Shown here piece after piece: positions 49,765 to 59,488 of a DNA stretch of 64,000 nucleotides. The DNA comes from an uncultured Eubacterium sp. (GTDB taxonomy: Bacteria > Bacillota > Clostridia > Lachnospirales > Lachnospiraceae). The position numbers and the translations under genes are program-made. Below the pieces are notes generated by a model. The model searched no databases and was not told the origin of the DNA. It saw only the letters and a program-made list of their open reading frames with translations. The DNA is taken from contig CAJUHV010000002.1 of NCBI GenBank assembly GCA_910586445.1, positions 1 to 64,000 on the forward strand, in the 5' to 3' direction. Numbering within the stretch: the stretch's first letter is position 1; each line of letters begins with the position of its first letter.

Positions 49765-50784
49765 ATGAAAGACAAACTGCAGAAAATCAGGGAAGAGGCT
49801 GTGCGCCAGATTAAGGCTTCGGAAGAATTGTCAAAGCTTAACGAGGTCAGGGTAGCTTTTCTCGGCAAAAAAGGTGAGCTGACAGCTGTTTTAAAAGGTA
49901 TGAAGGATGTGCTGCCGCAGGACCGCCCGGCAGTCGGTCAGCTGGTCAATGAGACAAGGGCTGCTATCGAAGACATGCTGGAGCAGACCAAAAAAAAGCT
50001 GGAGGCCGCTGAACTGGAACTCAGGCTGCGCCAGGAGGTCATAGATGTAACGCTGCCCTCTAAAAGAAGCCGTGTCGGCCACAGGCACCCAAATACAATC
50101 GCACTGGAAGAAGTAGAGCGTATTTTTGTAGGCATGGGTTATGAAGTCGTGGAAGGGCCTGAAATTGAATATGATTACTACAATTTTGAAGCTTTAAATA
50201 TCCCTGCGGATCATCCGGCAAAAGATGAACAGGATACATTTTATATTAATGATAAAATACTGCTGCGTACACAGACTTCTCCGGTACAGGTGCGTACAAT
50301 GGAAACACATGCGCTGCCGATCCGCATGATCGCACCAGGCCGGGTATTCCGCTCGGACGAAGTGGATGCAACGCATTCGCCGAGTTTTCACCAGATCGAG
50401 GGCATGGTGATCGATAAGGACATTACGTTTTCTGATTTAAAAGGCACATTAGCAGAATTTGCAAAAGAACTGTTCGGCCAGGATACAAAGGTCAAGTTCC
50501 GCCCGCACCATTTCCCGTTCACAGAGCCAAGCGCGGAGGTAGATGTTACCTGCTTTAAATGCGGCGGAAAAGGATGCCGGTTCTGTAAGGGCAGCGGATG
50601 GATAGAGATTTTAGGATGCGGAATGATTCATCCAAAGGTGCTTAAAATGAGCGGTATTGACCCGGAAGTATATTCAGGATTTGCATTTGGCGTAGGACTG
50701 GAGCGCATCGCGCTGCTGAAATATGAAATTGACGATATGCGTCTGCTTTACGAAAATGACGACAGATTTTTAAGCCAGTTTTGA
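49765..50784 (+). CDS. pheS: Phenylalanyl-tRNA synthetase alpha subunit
   Basis: The catalytic subunit of the alpha2-beta2 class II synthetase, 339 residues as usual. An N-terminal coiled coil (about 1-90) precedes the catalytic motifs: motif 1 in RHPNTIALEEVERIFVGMGYEVVEGPEIE, motif 2 in APGRVFRSDEVDATHSPSFHQIEG, and motif 3 in FGVGLERIALLKY. A small cysteine group (CFKCGGKGCRFCKGSGW) is typical of the clostridial form. I chose the ATG at 49765, with AAGGAG upstream. The T-box controls expression. It is separated from pheT by 261 bases of repeats, an unusual gap inside this operon. Confidence 0.98.
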   Translation: MKDKLQKIREEAVRQIKASEELSKLNEVRVAFLGKKGELTAVLKGMKDVLPQDRPAVGQLVNETRAAIEDMLEQTKKKLEAAELELRLRQEVIDVTLPSKRSRVGHRHPNTIALEEVERIFVGMGYEVVEGPEIEYDYYNFEALNIPADHPAKDEQDTFYINDKILLRTQTSPVQVRTMETHALPIRMIAPGRVFRSDEVDATHSPSFHQIEGMVIDKDITFSDLKGTLAEFAKELFGQDTKVKFRPHHFPFTEPSAEVDVTCFKCGGKGCRFCKGSGWIEILGCGMIHPKVLKMSGIDPEVYSGFAFGVGLERIALLKYEIDDMRLLYENDDRFLSQF

Positions 50785-50812
50785 AAAAATGCATTTGCAA
50801 TAAAATAGATTT

Positions 50813-51000
50813 TGAAAACAGAATCATATAAAAAACAGAATGATAAAAAACAGAATGATAAAAAACAGAATGATAAAAACAGAATTATATAAAAACAGAA
50901 TTATATAAAAAACAGAATTTATATAAAAAAACAGAATTGTAAATAGAACAGAATTATACAAAAAACAGAATTTATATAAAACAGATCTGGAAACAGACCT
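50813..51000. repeat. AT-rich degenerate tandem repeats between pheS and pheT
   Basis: About ten units of the form aaaaaacagaat(g/t)atat repeat every 16-19 bases. No stem-loop or gene is seen inside. The repeats fill most of the 261-base gap between two genes that normally are close. Confidence 0.85.
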
Positions 51001-51045
51001 GGAAATTAGATCGTAGGAAGCTTGAAAAGATTTGGAGGAAGCAGA

Positions 51046-53466
51046 ATGAATACATCTTTAAAATGGATAAAGGATATGGTTCCTGGGCTTGATGTATCGA
51101 TACAGGAATATATGGATGCAATGACGCTGTCTGGTACAAAGGTCGAAGGATATGAGGACTTCAGCAGGAATCTGGATAAAATTGTAGTCGGACAGATCTT
51201 GAACATAGAGCCGCATCCTGATGCAGATAAGTTGGTAGTCTGCCAGGTCAATGTCGGCGCAGATGAGCCTGTTCAGATCGTAACAGGTGCACCAAATGTA
51301 AAAGAGGGGCAGAAGGTGCCGGTTGTATTAGATGGCGGACGTGTAGCAGGCGGACATGACGGCTCTAAGGCTGAAGGCGGAATTAAAATAAAAAAAGGCA
51401 GGCTGCGCGGCGTAGTGTCAAACGGCATGATGTGTTCGATTGAGGAAATGGGTTCTTCCCGCGATTTTTATCCTGAGGCGCCGCAGGAAGGTATTTATAT
51501 TTTTCCTGATGACGCCGTAGTCGGTTCGGATGCCGTAAAACAGCTGGGGCTGGATGATGTGTCCATCGAATACGAAGTGACGTCCAACCGTGTAGACTGC
51601 TTCAGCGTGATCGGTATCGCAAGAGAGGCGGCAGCTACATTTGGCAGGCCGTTCTGCCCGCCGGATGTAAAGCCGACAGGCAATCAAGAAGACGTAAATG
51701 ATTATATTAAGGTAGAAGTAGAAGATCCTGATCTGTGTCCGCGCTATACGGCACGTGTAGTCAAAAATGTCAGGATTGCACCATCGCCGGAATGGATGCA
51801 GCGCCGTCTGGCCGCACAGGGAATCCGCCCGATCAATAATATGGTAGATATTACAAATTATGTAATGGAAGAATTCGGACAGCCGATGCATGCCTATGAC
51901 CTGGATACGATCGAAGGCCGCAGGATCATTGTGCGCCGTGCGAAGAATAAGGAGACCTTTGTAACACTGGACGGGCAGGAGCGCATATTGGATGATTCCG
52001 TGCTTATGATCTGCGATGCCGCAAAGGCAATCGGCCTTGCCGGAATTATGGGCGGGGAAAACTCTATGATTACAGATCATGTAACGACCATGCTTTTTGA
52101 GGCAGCCTGCTTTGACGGTACAAATATCCGCCATTCCGCAAAAAAGGTCGGCATGCGTACCGATGCCTCCGGAAAATTTGAAAAGGGGCTTGACCCAAAC
52201 AATGCGATTGCGGCTATGAACCGTGCCTGCCAGCTGGTTGAAGAGCTTGGAGCAGGCGAAGTAGTCGGCGGCGTAGTCGATGTCTATTCGAAAGTAAAAG
52301 AAGGCAGACGGATTTTATTTGAGCCTGATAAATACAACCGTCTGCTCGGCACCGATATAGCGCCTGAGCAGATGCTTGCATATTTTGAAAAAATTGAATT
52401 AGGATATGATAAAGAGACAAATGAAGTAATTATCCCATCCTGGAGACAGGACTTAGAATGCAGCGCAGACCTCGCAGAAGAGGCAGCCAGATTTTACGGC
52501 TATGACAAAATCGCAGCGACGCTGCCAAAGGGTGAGGCGACAACAGGCAGGCTGTCTTATAAGCTGCGGATTGAGGCTGTTGCCAAAGATGTTGCACAGT
52601 ACTGCGGCTTCAGCCAGGGCATGTCCTATTCATTTGAAAGCCCGAAAGTATTTGACAAGCTGCTTTTGGAGGCGGATTCCAGCCTGCGCAATGCGGTTGT
52701 GATCTCAAATCCTCTGGGCGAAGATTTCAGCATTATGCGTACGATTCCGTTAAACGGCATACTGACCTCGCTTTCAACAAACTATAACAGGCGTAATAAA
52801 GACGTGCGCTTATATGAGCTTGGCAATATATATCTGGCAAAAGAGCTGCCGCTGGCCGAACTGCCGGAGGAACGAATGCAGTTTACGCTGGGCATGTATG
52901 GCGAAGGTGATTTTTATACATTAAAGGGTGTGATCGAAGAATTTTTAATGCAGGTCGGCATGCATAAAAAGCCAGAATATAATCCGGCCTCTGGAAAACC
53001 GTTCCTGCACCCGGGCAGACAGGCAGATGTCATGTATGAAGGCGACTGCATTGGATATTTTGGGGAAGTGCACCCGACGGTTGCGGCAAACTATTCGATC
53101 AAAGACCGTGTATATGCAGCGGTGATCGATATGCCGCAGATTGTCGAAAAATCCGGCTTTGACCGCAAATATACCGGCATTGCCAGATTCCCTGCCGTGA
53201 ACAGAGACCTCAGCATGGTATGCCCTAGAACGATTCTGGCAGGCGATATCGAAAAGGTGATCGAAGAAAATGGAGGAGAGTATCTGGAAAGCTGCCGTCT
53301 GTTCGACCTTTATGAAGGAAATCAGATTAAGATGGGATTTAAGTCGCTCGCATATACGATTACGTTCCGCGCCAAAGACCGCACTTTAGACGAAGAGTCT
53401 GTAAACGAGGTGCTGGACCGGATCATAAAGGCATTGGAGACAAAAGGCATTGAGCTTAGAAAATAA
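51046..53466 (+). CDS. pheT: Phenylalanyl-tRNA synthetase beta subunit
   Basis: The 806-residue partner of PheS, within the usual ~800 residues. It has the N-terminal tRNA-binding (EMAP-like) domain with VVGQILNIEPHPDADKLVVCQV (~45-67), the B3/4 editing domain, the B5 domain (around 400-480) and the C-terminal ferredoxin-fold anticodon-binding domain (ARFPAVNRDLSMV). The ATG at 51046 has TTGGAGGAAG upstream. The queA gene follows after 10 bases. Confidence 0.98.
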   Translation: MNTSLKWIKDMVPGLDVSIQEYMDAMTLSGTKVEGYEDFSRNLDKIVVGQILNIEPHPDADKLVVCQVNVGADEPVQIVTGAPNVKEGQKVPVVLDGGRVAGGHDGSKAEGGIKIKKGRLRGVVSNGMMCSIEEMGSSRDFYPEAPQEGIYIFPDDAVVGSDAVKQLGLDDVSIEYEVTSNRVDCFSVIGIAREAAATFGRPFCPPDVKPTGNQEDVNDYIKVEVEDPDLCPRYTARVVKNVRIAPSPEWMQRRLAAQGIRPINNMVDITNYVMEEFGQPMHAYDLDTIEGRRIIVRRAKNKETFVTLDGQERILDDSVLMICDAAKAIGLAGIMGGENSMITDHVTTMLFEAACFDGTNIRHSAKKVGMRTDASGKFEKGLDPNNAIAAMNRACQLVEELGAGEVVGGVVDVYSKVKEGRRILFEPDKYNRLLGTDIAPEQMLAYFEKIELGYDKETNEVIIPSWRQDLECSADLAEEAARFYGYDKIAATLPKGEATTGRLSYKLRIEAVAKDVAQYCGFSQGMSYSFESPKVFDKLLLEADSSLRNAVVISNPLGEDFSIMRTIPLNGILTSLSTNYNRRNKDVRLYELGNIYLAKELPLAELPEERMQFTLGMYGEGDFYTLKGVIEEFLMQVGMHKKPEYNPASGKPFLHPGRQADVMYEGDCIGYFGEVHPTVAANYSIKDRVYAAVIDMPQIVEKSGFDRKYTGIARFPAVNRDLSMVCPRTILAGDIEKVIEENGGEYLESCRLFDLYEGNQIKMGFKSLAYTITFRAKDRTLDEESVNEVLDRIIKALETKGIELRK

Positions 53467-53476
53467 GAGAAAAGGT

Positions 53477-54550
53477 ATGAATGTAAAAGATTTTTATTAT
53501 GACCTGCCGCAGGAATTAATCGCACAGGACCCGTTAGAGGACCGTTCTAGCTCCAGGCTGATGGTGCTGGGACGGGAAGACGGCTCTATTAAACACCGCA
53601 CGTTCTGCGACCTTTTAGAGTATTTAAATCCCGGCGACTGTCTTGTGCTAAACAACACAAAGGTCATACCGGCAAGGCTGATCGGCGTAAAAGAAGCCAA
53701 TACAGCTGTTGATGAACCAGAAACAGATCAGGAACAGACACAGCCGCAGGGAGCAAAAATTGAACTGCTGCTGTTAAACCGCAGGGGCGAAAATATATGG
53801 GAGACACTGGTAAAGCCCGGTAAAAAGGCGAAAGCAGGCACAAAGATATCTTTTGGAAACGGGCTTTTGACCGGTGAGGTGATTCAGATCGTAGAAGAAG
53901 GAAACCGTCTGGTAAAATTTACGTATGAGGGTATTTTTGAAGAAGTCTTAGACAGGCTTGGAGAAATGCCGCTGCCGCCTTATATCACGCATCATTTGGA
54001 AGACAGGCAGCGCTATCAGACCGTGTATGCCAAACATGACGGTTCTGCGGCTGCTCCGACAGCGGGGCTTCATTTTACACCACAGCTGTTAAGCCGGATT
54101 CGTGAAAAAGGAGTCGAGATTGCGGAAGTAACGCTGCATGTAGGGCTGGGCACCTTCCGCCCGGTAAAGGCAGAAAATGTAATGGATCATCATATGCATT
54201 CGGAATACTATAAAATCGAACAGGCACAGGCAGATAAAATCAACCGTGCAAAAGACAGCGGACATAAGGTCATAGCGGTCGGGACGACCAGCACGAGGAC
54301 ATTGGAATCTGCGGCAGATCAGGCGGGACACGTCAGTGAAGCGGGCGGTTTTACCCAGATTTTTATTTATCCGGGATATCAGTTTCGCTGCATTGATGCC
54401 CTTATTACAAATTTTCACCTGCCGGAATCAACGCTGATTATGCTGGTCAGTGCACTGGCAGGCAGGGAGCATGTGCTGCACGCTTATGAAGAAGCGGTAA
54501 AGAAGCAGTATCGTTTTTTTAGTTTTGGGGATGCGATGCTTATTCAGTAA
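53477..54550 (+). CDS. queA: S-adenosylmethionine:tRNA ribosyltransferase-isomerase
   Basis: A queuosine-synthesis enzyme of 357 residues that transfers the ribosyl part of S-adenosylmethionine to 7-aminomethyl-7-deazaguanine in tRNA. It has the typical opening FYYDLPQELIAQDPLEDRSSSRLMVL, then APTAGLHFT, HVGLGTFRPV, and the terminal TNFHLPESTLIMLVSALAG. An insertion (AVDEPETDQEQTQPQ) near residues 80-95 is a little longer than usual. It starts 10 bases after pheT with a weak ribosome site (AAAGG), so it is probably translated from the pheST transcript. Confidence 0.96.
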   Translation: MNVKDFYYDLPQELIAQDPLEDRSSSRLMVLGREDGSIKHRTFCDLLEYLNPGDCLVLNNTKVIPARLIGVKEANTAVDEPETDQEQTQPQGAKIELLLLNRRGENIWETLVKPGKKAKAGTKISFGNGLLTGEVIQIVEEGNRLVKFTYEGIFEEVLDRLGEMPLPPYITHHLEDRQRYQTVYAKHDGSAAAPTAGLHFTPQLLSRIREKGVEIAEVTLHVGLGTFRPVKAENVMDHHMHSEYYKIEQAQADKINRAKDSGHKVIAVGTTSTRTLESAADQAGHVSEAGGFTQIFIYPGYQFRCIDALITNFHLPESTLIMLVSALAGREHVLHAYEEAVKKQYRFFSFGDAMLIQ

Positions 54551-54655
54551 ATTATTCATAAATCTGTAAGATTTGTATATTTTTGTATAATAAAAAATAC
54601 AATTATTGCTTTTCGAATATGATAAACTAAAAAAGATACAGCGTTCAGTTACAAA

Positions 54656-54702
54656 AGCAGGAAAGAAAAGCGTACGAATGCCCAAAATGCTGCTTTCCTG
54701 CT
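54656..54702. terminator. Stem-loop after queA
   Basis: agcaggaaag (54656-54665) pairs with ctttcctgct (54693-54702) in a ~47-base hairpin. No T run follows, so it is a candidate rather than proven terminator for the pheST-queA operon. Confidence 0.45.
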
Positions 54703-54752
54703 GGAGCGTGTCTGAAAAATGATATTAATAGGAGTGATTTTCGACACGCTCT
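54703..54752. mobile_element. Short palindrome related to the 166-bp element
   Basis: ggagcgtgtctgaaaaat and attttcgacacgctct form an imperfect inverted repeat around about 20 bases. The arms match the ends of the 8128-8293 element (gagcgtgtttgaaaaat), so this is probably a shortened copy. It lies about 20 bases before the chemoreceptor start codon and would be in its leader. Confidence 0.65.
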
Positions 54753-54771
54753 GAGCTACAAAAGAAAGGAT

Positions 54772-56568
54772 ATGAGCAAAATGTTCGCAAACCTAAAAGT
54801 ACGTACCAAATTAATCATTCTGACAGCAGTTGCTGCTATATCCATGTGCATTATGGGACTCATTAATATGAATGGCATGAACCAGTCATACCAGCAGTCT
54901 ATTGACAGCATGAAAAATGTTTTAAATGACGATTATGACGAACAGATTAAGAGCCAGGTAGAAAATGTAATCACCCTGATCGAAGAAGAATATGAGTTAT
55001 TCCAAAATGGAGAAACCAGTGAGGAAGAAGCGAAAGAACGAACTGCCGACTTCGTAAGGGAACTTCGCTATGGAGACGATGGTTATTTTTGGATCGATAC
55101 TTATGACGGTGACAATGTTGTCATGCTGGGTGAACCTGTAGAAGGTACAAACCGCTTAAATGAAAAGGACAGCCATGGATTTGAGATGATCAAGGAGATC
55201 ATAAAAAACGGCCGTCAGGAGGATGGCGGGTATACCGATTATTATTATGAAAAAGAAGGCGGTACCGAAACTTATCCAAAGCGGGCGTACAGCAAAGCTT
55301 TTGAACCATGGCAGTGGGTCATCGGTACAGGAAACTATATCGATGTGCTGGAAGATCTGGCTGTAGAAAATAATAAGGTTGTTAAAAATATATTTGACAA
55401 AACAAGACGGCTTTCGGTTGTATCTATTACAGCGTCAATATTGGTTCTGATTATAATTTCGCTTTTGATCGTATCAGATATTGCAAAATCTCTGGATGCA
55501 GCCTCCAGACAGATGAACAGTATGGCAGAGGGAGATTATACGCAGGATTTTATGAAAAAATTTCTGGGCAGGCGTGATGATTTTGGCAATCTGGCCAGAT
55601 GCATCAGTGATATGAGGTCTGCGATGGTAAATCTGATTACGCAGGTACAGGCAGAGTCAGTAACGATCAGTTCTGCAGCAGGCTCTGTAAAAGAATGCGT
55701 GGCAAAGCTGAATGATGACATTTCAAGCGTATCAGCTGCGGCACAGCAGTTATCTGCTGGAATGCAGGAAACGGCAGCTACGACTACGATGGCAAATGAA
55801 TCAGCCGGTGAAGTACATACAGCCGTGCAGCATATTGCAGAGCGTTCACAGGATGGCGCTCAGGGGGCTTCTGAGATACAGGACCGGGCAGAAGAGACAA
55901 ACCAGAGAATTAAGACCGCACAGGAAAAAGCAGAAGGACTGAAAATAGAAATCCAACAGCGTCTGGAGACCGCTTTAGAGGACGCAAAAGTGATCGACCA
56001 GATTTACGAGCTGTCAGGCGTCATTATGAACGTTGTGTCCCAGACCAATCTGTTATCTTTAAACGCCTCTATTGAAGCAGCCAGAGCCGGAGAAGCAGGA
56101 AAAGGCTTTGCCGTGGTAGCAGGTGAAATCGGCGCACTTGCAGAACAGTCCAGACAGACGGTCATCCAGATCCAGTCAGTGACGCAGGATGTGACGCAGG
56201 CAGTAGAAAATCTGTCATCAAATGCCAGAAAGCTGTTGGATTTTGTCGTGAATGATGTGACATCCGATTATAACGGATTTCTGCAGATCGGCGAACAATA
56301 TGACAAAGACGGCGTATCTGTAAATACGCTTATGAGCGAGTTCAGCACGATTGCACAGGCTCTGTTTCAAAATATGGAAGGAATTAAAAATTCGATGAGT
56401 GATATTTCCAAGGCTGCCGAAGAGGGTGCGGAAGGTACGACAGAAATCGCGCACCGGGCCAGCGTGATTGCACAAGAATCAGCCGAGGTACTAAGCCAGA
56501 TCACGAAGACTACGCAGAGTGCAGAAACACTGCGGGCAGAAATCGGAAAATTTCATGTAACAGCATAA
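54772..56568 (+). CDS. Methyl-accepting chemotaxis protein with Cache-type sensor
   Basis: A 598-residue chemoreceptor. The first membrane segment (about 13-32) and the second (about 210-235) flank an extracytoplasmic single-Cache domain with FWIDTYDGDNVVMLG, GYTDYYYEKEGG and PWQWVIGTGNYID. A HAMP domain (about 236-290) and a signalling domain with the highly conserved tip NLLSLNASIEAARAGEAGKG and FAVVAGEIGALAEQS follow. It signals to a CheA/CheW array. It is a single gene, with no che genes beside it; the CheY-like protein at 38935 could belong to the same network. The ligand is unknown. Confidence 0.95.
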   Translation: MSKMFANLKVRTKLIILTAVAAISMCIMGLINMNGMNQSYQQSIDSMKNVLNDDYDEQIKSQVENVITLIEEEYELFQNGETSEEEAKERTADFVRELRYGDDGYFWIDTYDGDNVVMLGEPVEGTNRLNEKDSHGFEMIKEIIKNGRQEDGGYTDYYYEKEGGTETYPKRAYSKAFEPWQWVIGTGNYIDVLEDLAVENNKVVKNIFDKTRRLSVVSITASILVLIIISLLIVSDIAKSLDAASRQMNSMAEGDYTQDFMKKFLGRRDDFGNLARCISDMRSAMVNLITQVQAESVTISSAAGSVKECVAKLNDDISSVSAAAQQLSAGMQETAATTTMANESAGEVHTAVQHIAERSQDGAQGASEIQDRAEETNQRIKTAQEKAEGLKIEIQQRLETALEDAKVIDQIYELSGVIMNVVSQTNLLSLNASIEAARAGEAGKGFAVVAGEIGALAEQSRQTVIQIQSVTQDVTQAVENLSSNARKLLDFVVNDVTSDYNGFLQIGEQYDKDGVSVNTLMSEFSTIAQALFQNMEGIKNSMSDISKAAEEGAEGTTEIAHRASVIAQESAEVLSQITKTTQSAETLRAEIGKFHVTA

Positions 56569-56635
56569 CAGTAAAGATGTTTCATATAACCAATTGTCTG
56601 GGCATGCATATCGGTCAGTATGAAAAAAGAAGCAT

Positions 56636-56670
56636 AAAAGCGGCGGAGTGCTAAAAACTCTGCCGCTTTT
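56636..56670. terminator. Bidirectional terminator between the chemoreceptor and aroA
   Basis: aaaagcggc and gccgctttt flank a loop with paired GAGT/ACTC, so both strands end in T runs. It lies 15 bases from the aroA stop on the other strand. Confidence 0.88.
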
Positions 56671-56684
56671 ATTGTATATTCCTG

Positions 56685-57959
56685 TTAAGACAACGATCTT
56701 AAATGCTGATAAAATTCTGGATACGAGATGTTTACGCATTCTGCCTCCATAAGCTCAGCGCCCCCTTCCGAACACAGTGCAGCTACTGCAAAAGACATTG
56801 CAATCCGGTGGTCTTTATGCGTATGAATGACAGCATGGTGCAGCGGCCTGCCTCCGTGGATGATCATGCCGTCGTCACATGCGGTGACGTCTGCTCCCAT
56901 TGCTTTTAGGTTTGAGACAATCGCTTCAATCCGGTCAGATTCCTTTACTTTCAGTTCCGCAGCGTCCTTTATAATCGTCGTTCCCTCTGCATAAGCTGCC
57001 ATAACCGCAAGCACAGGAATTTCATCAATCAGTGCAGGAATGAGATTTCCCTCTATCGTAGTTCCAATCAGGCTGCTGGATTTTACGAGCAGGTCGCAGA
57101 CAGGCTCGCCAGAAGCATAATGTACATTTAATTTTGTGATATCAGCATTCATGGCAGCAGCTGCACGCAGCATTCCGTCTCTGGTCGGGTTGATGCCGAC
57201 ATTGCGGATTAATATTTCGGAATTAGGAACCAATAATCCTGCGGCTATAAAATATGCAGCCGAAGAAATATCTCCGGGTACTTCGATCTTCTGGCCCTTC
57301 AGGAGCGGGTCCGGCTGAATAGAAGCCGTCGTATCCTGGCATTTAAGCTGTGCGCCAAAGGAAGAGAGCATTAATTCTGTATGGTTTCTGGATAAAGACG
57401 GCTCGGTGACGCTTGTAGGGCTGTCCGCATACAACCCTGCAAGCAGTATGCAGGATTTTACCTGTGCGGATGCAACCGGCGTATGATAATCAATGCCGCT
57501 CAGGGCAGAGCCGCATATGTCAAGCGGTGCACAGCTGCTGCCGTCCCGACCGGTAATTTTTGCACCCATTTCCTGTAAGGGAGCAATAATGCGTTTCATC
57601 GGACGTTTTTGAATCGAAGCATCTCCGCTTATAGATGTAGAAAACGGCTGTCCGGCGAGAATGCCCGAAATAAGGCGGATTGTCGTACCGCTGTTGCCGG
57701 CATCCAGCATCTGGCTGGAAGGACGAAGACCATGGAGGCCCCTGCCATGGATCAGTATGCGCTCCGGCGTATTTTCAATTTCGATTCCCAGTCTTCGAAA
57801 GCAGTCTATCGTAGACAGGCAGTCCGCACCCTGCAGAAAATGGGTGACTTCAGTCAGTCCCTCAGCCAGTGCGCCAAACATGACGCTGCGGTGGGAGATC
57901 GATTTATCGCCGGGAATATGTACTTCACCCTTTAAAAATGGGGCAGGTTTGATCAGCAT
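56685..57959 (-). CDS. aroA: 3-phosphoshikimate 1-carboxyvinyltransferase (EPSP synthase)
   Basis: Transfers enolpyruvyl from PEP to shikimate-3-phosphate, the sixth step of the shikimate pathway. The product is 424 residues, with the N-terminal GDKSISHRSVMFGALAEG, the PEP site LDAGNSGTTIRLISGILAG, and the C-terminal KESDRIEAIVSNLKAMG and DHRIAMSFAVAAL. The LDAGNSGTT pattern is that of class I/II synthases; I did not infer herbicide response. I chose the ATG at 57959, with AAAGGAG 9 bases before; the frame stays open to 57977. It lies downstream of tyrA on the same strand. Confidence 0.97.
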   Translation of the reverse strand: MLIKPAPFLKGEVHIPGDKSISHRSVMFGALAEGLTEVTHFLQGADCLSTIDCFRRLGIEIENTPERILIHGRGLHGLRPSSQMLDAGNSGTTIRLISGILAGQPFSTSISGDASIQKRPMKRIIAPLQEMGAKITGRDGSSCAPLDICGSALSGIDYHTPVASAQVKSCILLAGLYADSPTSVTEPSLSRNHTELMLSSFGAQLKCQDTTASIQPDPLLKGQKIEVPGDISSAAYFIAAGLLVPNSEILIRNVGINPTRDGMLRAAAAMNADITKLNVHYASGEPVCDLLVKSSSLIGTTIEGNLIPALIDEIPVLAVMAAYAEGTTIIKDAAELKVKESDRIEAIVSNLKAMGADVTACDDGMIIHGGRPLHHAVIHTHKDHRIAMSFAVAALCSEGGAELMEAECVNISYPEFYQHLRSLS

Positions 57960-57989
57960 AATAAAAACTCCTTTCATCAGTTAAGCTCA

Positions 57990-58071
57990 GATCATCATGT
58001 ATCATAGCCCGGATCACAGCAAATGATATGCCGGATCATCATGTATCATACACCAGATCATCATGCATGAT
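57990..58071. repeat. Direct repeats between tyrA and aroA
   Basis: Three copies of gatcatcatgtatcata (57990-58006, 58034-58050 and a diverged one at 58056-58071). They fill most of the 131-base gap between the tyrA stop and the aroA start codon. Confidence 0.85.
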
Positions 58072-58090
58072 TTATACAGCTCATATGGTA

Positions 58091-59197
58091 TCAGCGGTGG
58101 TATATTGTATAATGATATTTTTCCAACAGCAGGCAGGCAGCCTCGAGTGATTTTTGATCATACAGTTCGATATGCAGCACGCCGTCTTCGTATTCACGGT
58201 TATGCAGTATGCCGATATTTTTTATATTGATCGAGTTGCTGGCGAGCAGCGTAGCAATTGTAGCAATTCCGCCTACCTCATCGATTAAATCACAATATAA
58301 TTCATATACAGTCTGAATCGGGCCTGACTGGTGTACAGCAAGCGAATCACGGTAGTTTTTGGCCTCTGTAAAATACGCGGTCATTTCCGATTTGTCCTCT
58401 GATTCAATCGCACTGCGTATGCCGGACAGCTGCTTTACATACAGATCCATCAGGTGCAGCAGCTGCTGCTTATTTGAGAGGCAGATATCCTGCCACATAA
58501 CAGGCGAAGAGGCAGCAATGCGGGTCATATCCCGAAATCCCCCGGCTGCAATCGTTTTCATTGTCTGCGCCGGATCATCGATTTCTTTTACCAGATTCAC
58601 AAGGCTGTATGCAATAATGTGCGGCAGGTGGCTGATGGAGGCTGTAGCAAAATCATGCTGGTCATAGTCCATAATAATCGGAATCGCCCCTAAGGCCGAT
58701 ACGAGTGACCGGAAACGTTCGGTCTGCCTGGGGGATGTCTTTGCAGTCGGCGTAATGACATAATAGGCGTTTTCCAGCAGGTACGGCGTAGCAGCCCCAT
58801 AGCCTGTCTTTTCTGATCCTGCCATCGGATGCCCTCCGATAAAATATTCTTCTAATCCGGCGTCTGTTACCGCACGGTGTATATCGCCTTTGACGCTTCC
58901 TACATCCGTCAGGATTGTTTTCGGCGTCAGGATCTGTTTCAGCTGCTTTAAATAAGCCAGATTCTGCTGCACAGGCGTGCATAAAAATATATAATCCATG
59001 TCTGCCAGCTCTGCCAGCTCAAGCTGACGGTCATTTTCAATTACGCCTTCTTTATATGCAGCTGTAATCGTAGACAGATGCCCTGAGACGGCATACAGTT
59101 TGATATCTGGACTGATCCGCCGGACAGCCTTGGCAATCGACCCGCCGATCAGTCCCAGTCCGATAAATCCAATTTTTTTTATATTTTCGATATTCAT
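58091..59197 (-). CDS. tyrA: Prephenate dehydrogenase with ACT domain
   Basis: Converts prephenate to 4-hydroxyphenylpyruvate in tyrosine synthesis, 368 residues. The NAD-binding motif GFIGLGLIGGSIAKAVRR lies at 10-27, followed by CTPVQQNLAYL, and the catalytic region GGHPMAGSEKTGYGAATPYLLENAYYV. A C-terminal ACT domain (about 290-368) with GGIATIATLLASNSINIKNIGI suggests feedback control by tyrosine. GAGG precedes the ATG. It is 131 bases upstream of aroA on the same strand. Confidence 0.97.
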   Translation of the reverse strand: MNIENIKKIGFIGLGLIGGSIAKAVRRISPDIKLYAVSGHLSTITAAYKEGVIENDRQLELAELADMDYIFLCTPVQQNLAYLKQLKQILTPKTILTDVGSVKGDIHRAVTDAGLEEYFIGGHPMAGSEKTGYGAATPYLLENAYYVITPTAKTSPRQTERFRSLVSALGAIPIIMDYDQHDFATASISHLPHIIAYSLVNLVKEIDDPAQTMKTIAAGGFRDMTRIAASSPVMWQDICLSNKQQLLHLMDLYVKQLSGIRSAIESEDKSEMTAYFTEAKNYRDSLAVHQSGPIQTVYELYCDLIDEVGGIATIATLLASNSINIKNIGILHNREYEDGVLHIELYDQKSLEAACLLLEKYHYTIYHR

Positions 59198-59488
59198 AGA
59201 TCATAGCCTCATTTTTATTTATTGTAAAATGTATATATATGCAGGTTCCAGTCAATATTTTAATAATTTTATGGCTGAAAGTCAACAGAATCGCTGCCAA
59301 AATAAGACTGCCGCCGGAAACGGACGGTCTGTGGTACAGCCGGTGGTTTGATCTGTGTAATGCTTGTGTATTTTGTCTTATTCGTCCCGCATAAATCCAA
59401 AAAAATTGTTGTAATTGCCTATGAACTTTGGTAAAATTAATATAATGTTTGCAATAGAACAAATAAAATGCAGGAGGTAAGATAACTT

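Noticed and set aside
54550..54771. SigD-type motility promoter before the chemoreceptor
   Set aside because: A TAAA and a weak GATAA-like element are present but the match to TAAA-N15-GCCGATAA is too poor.
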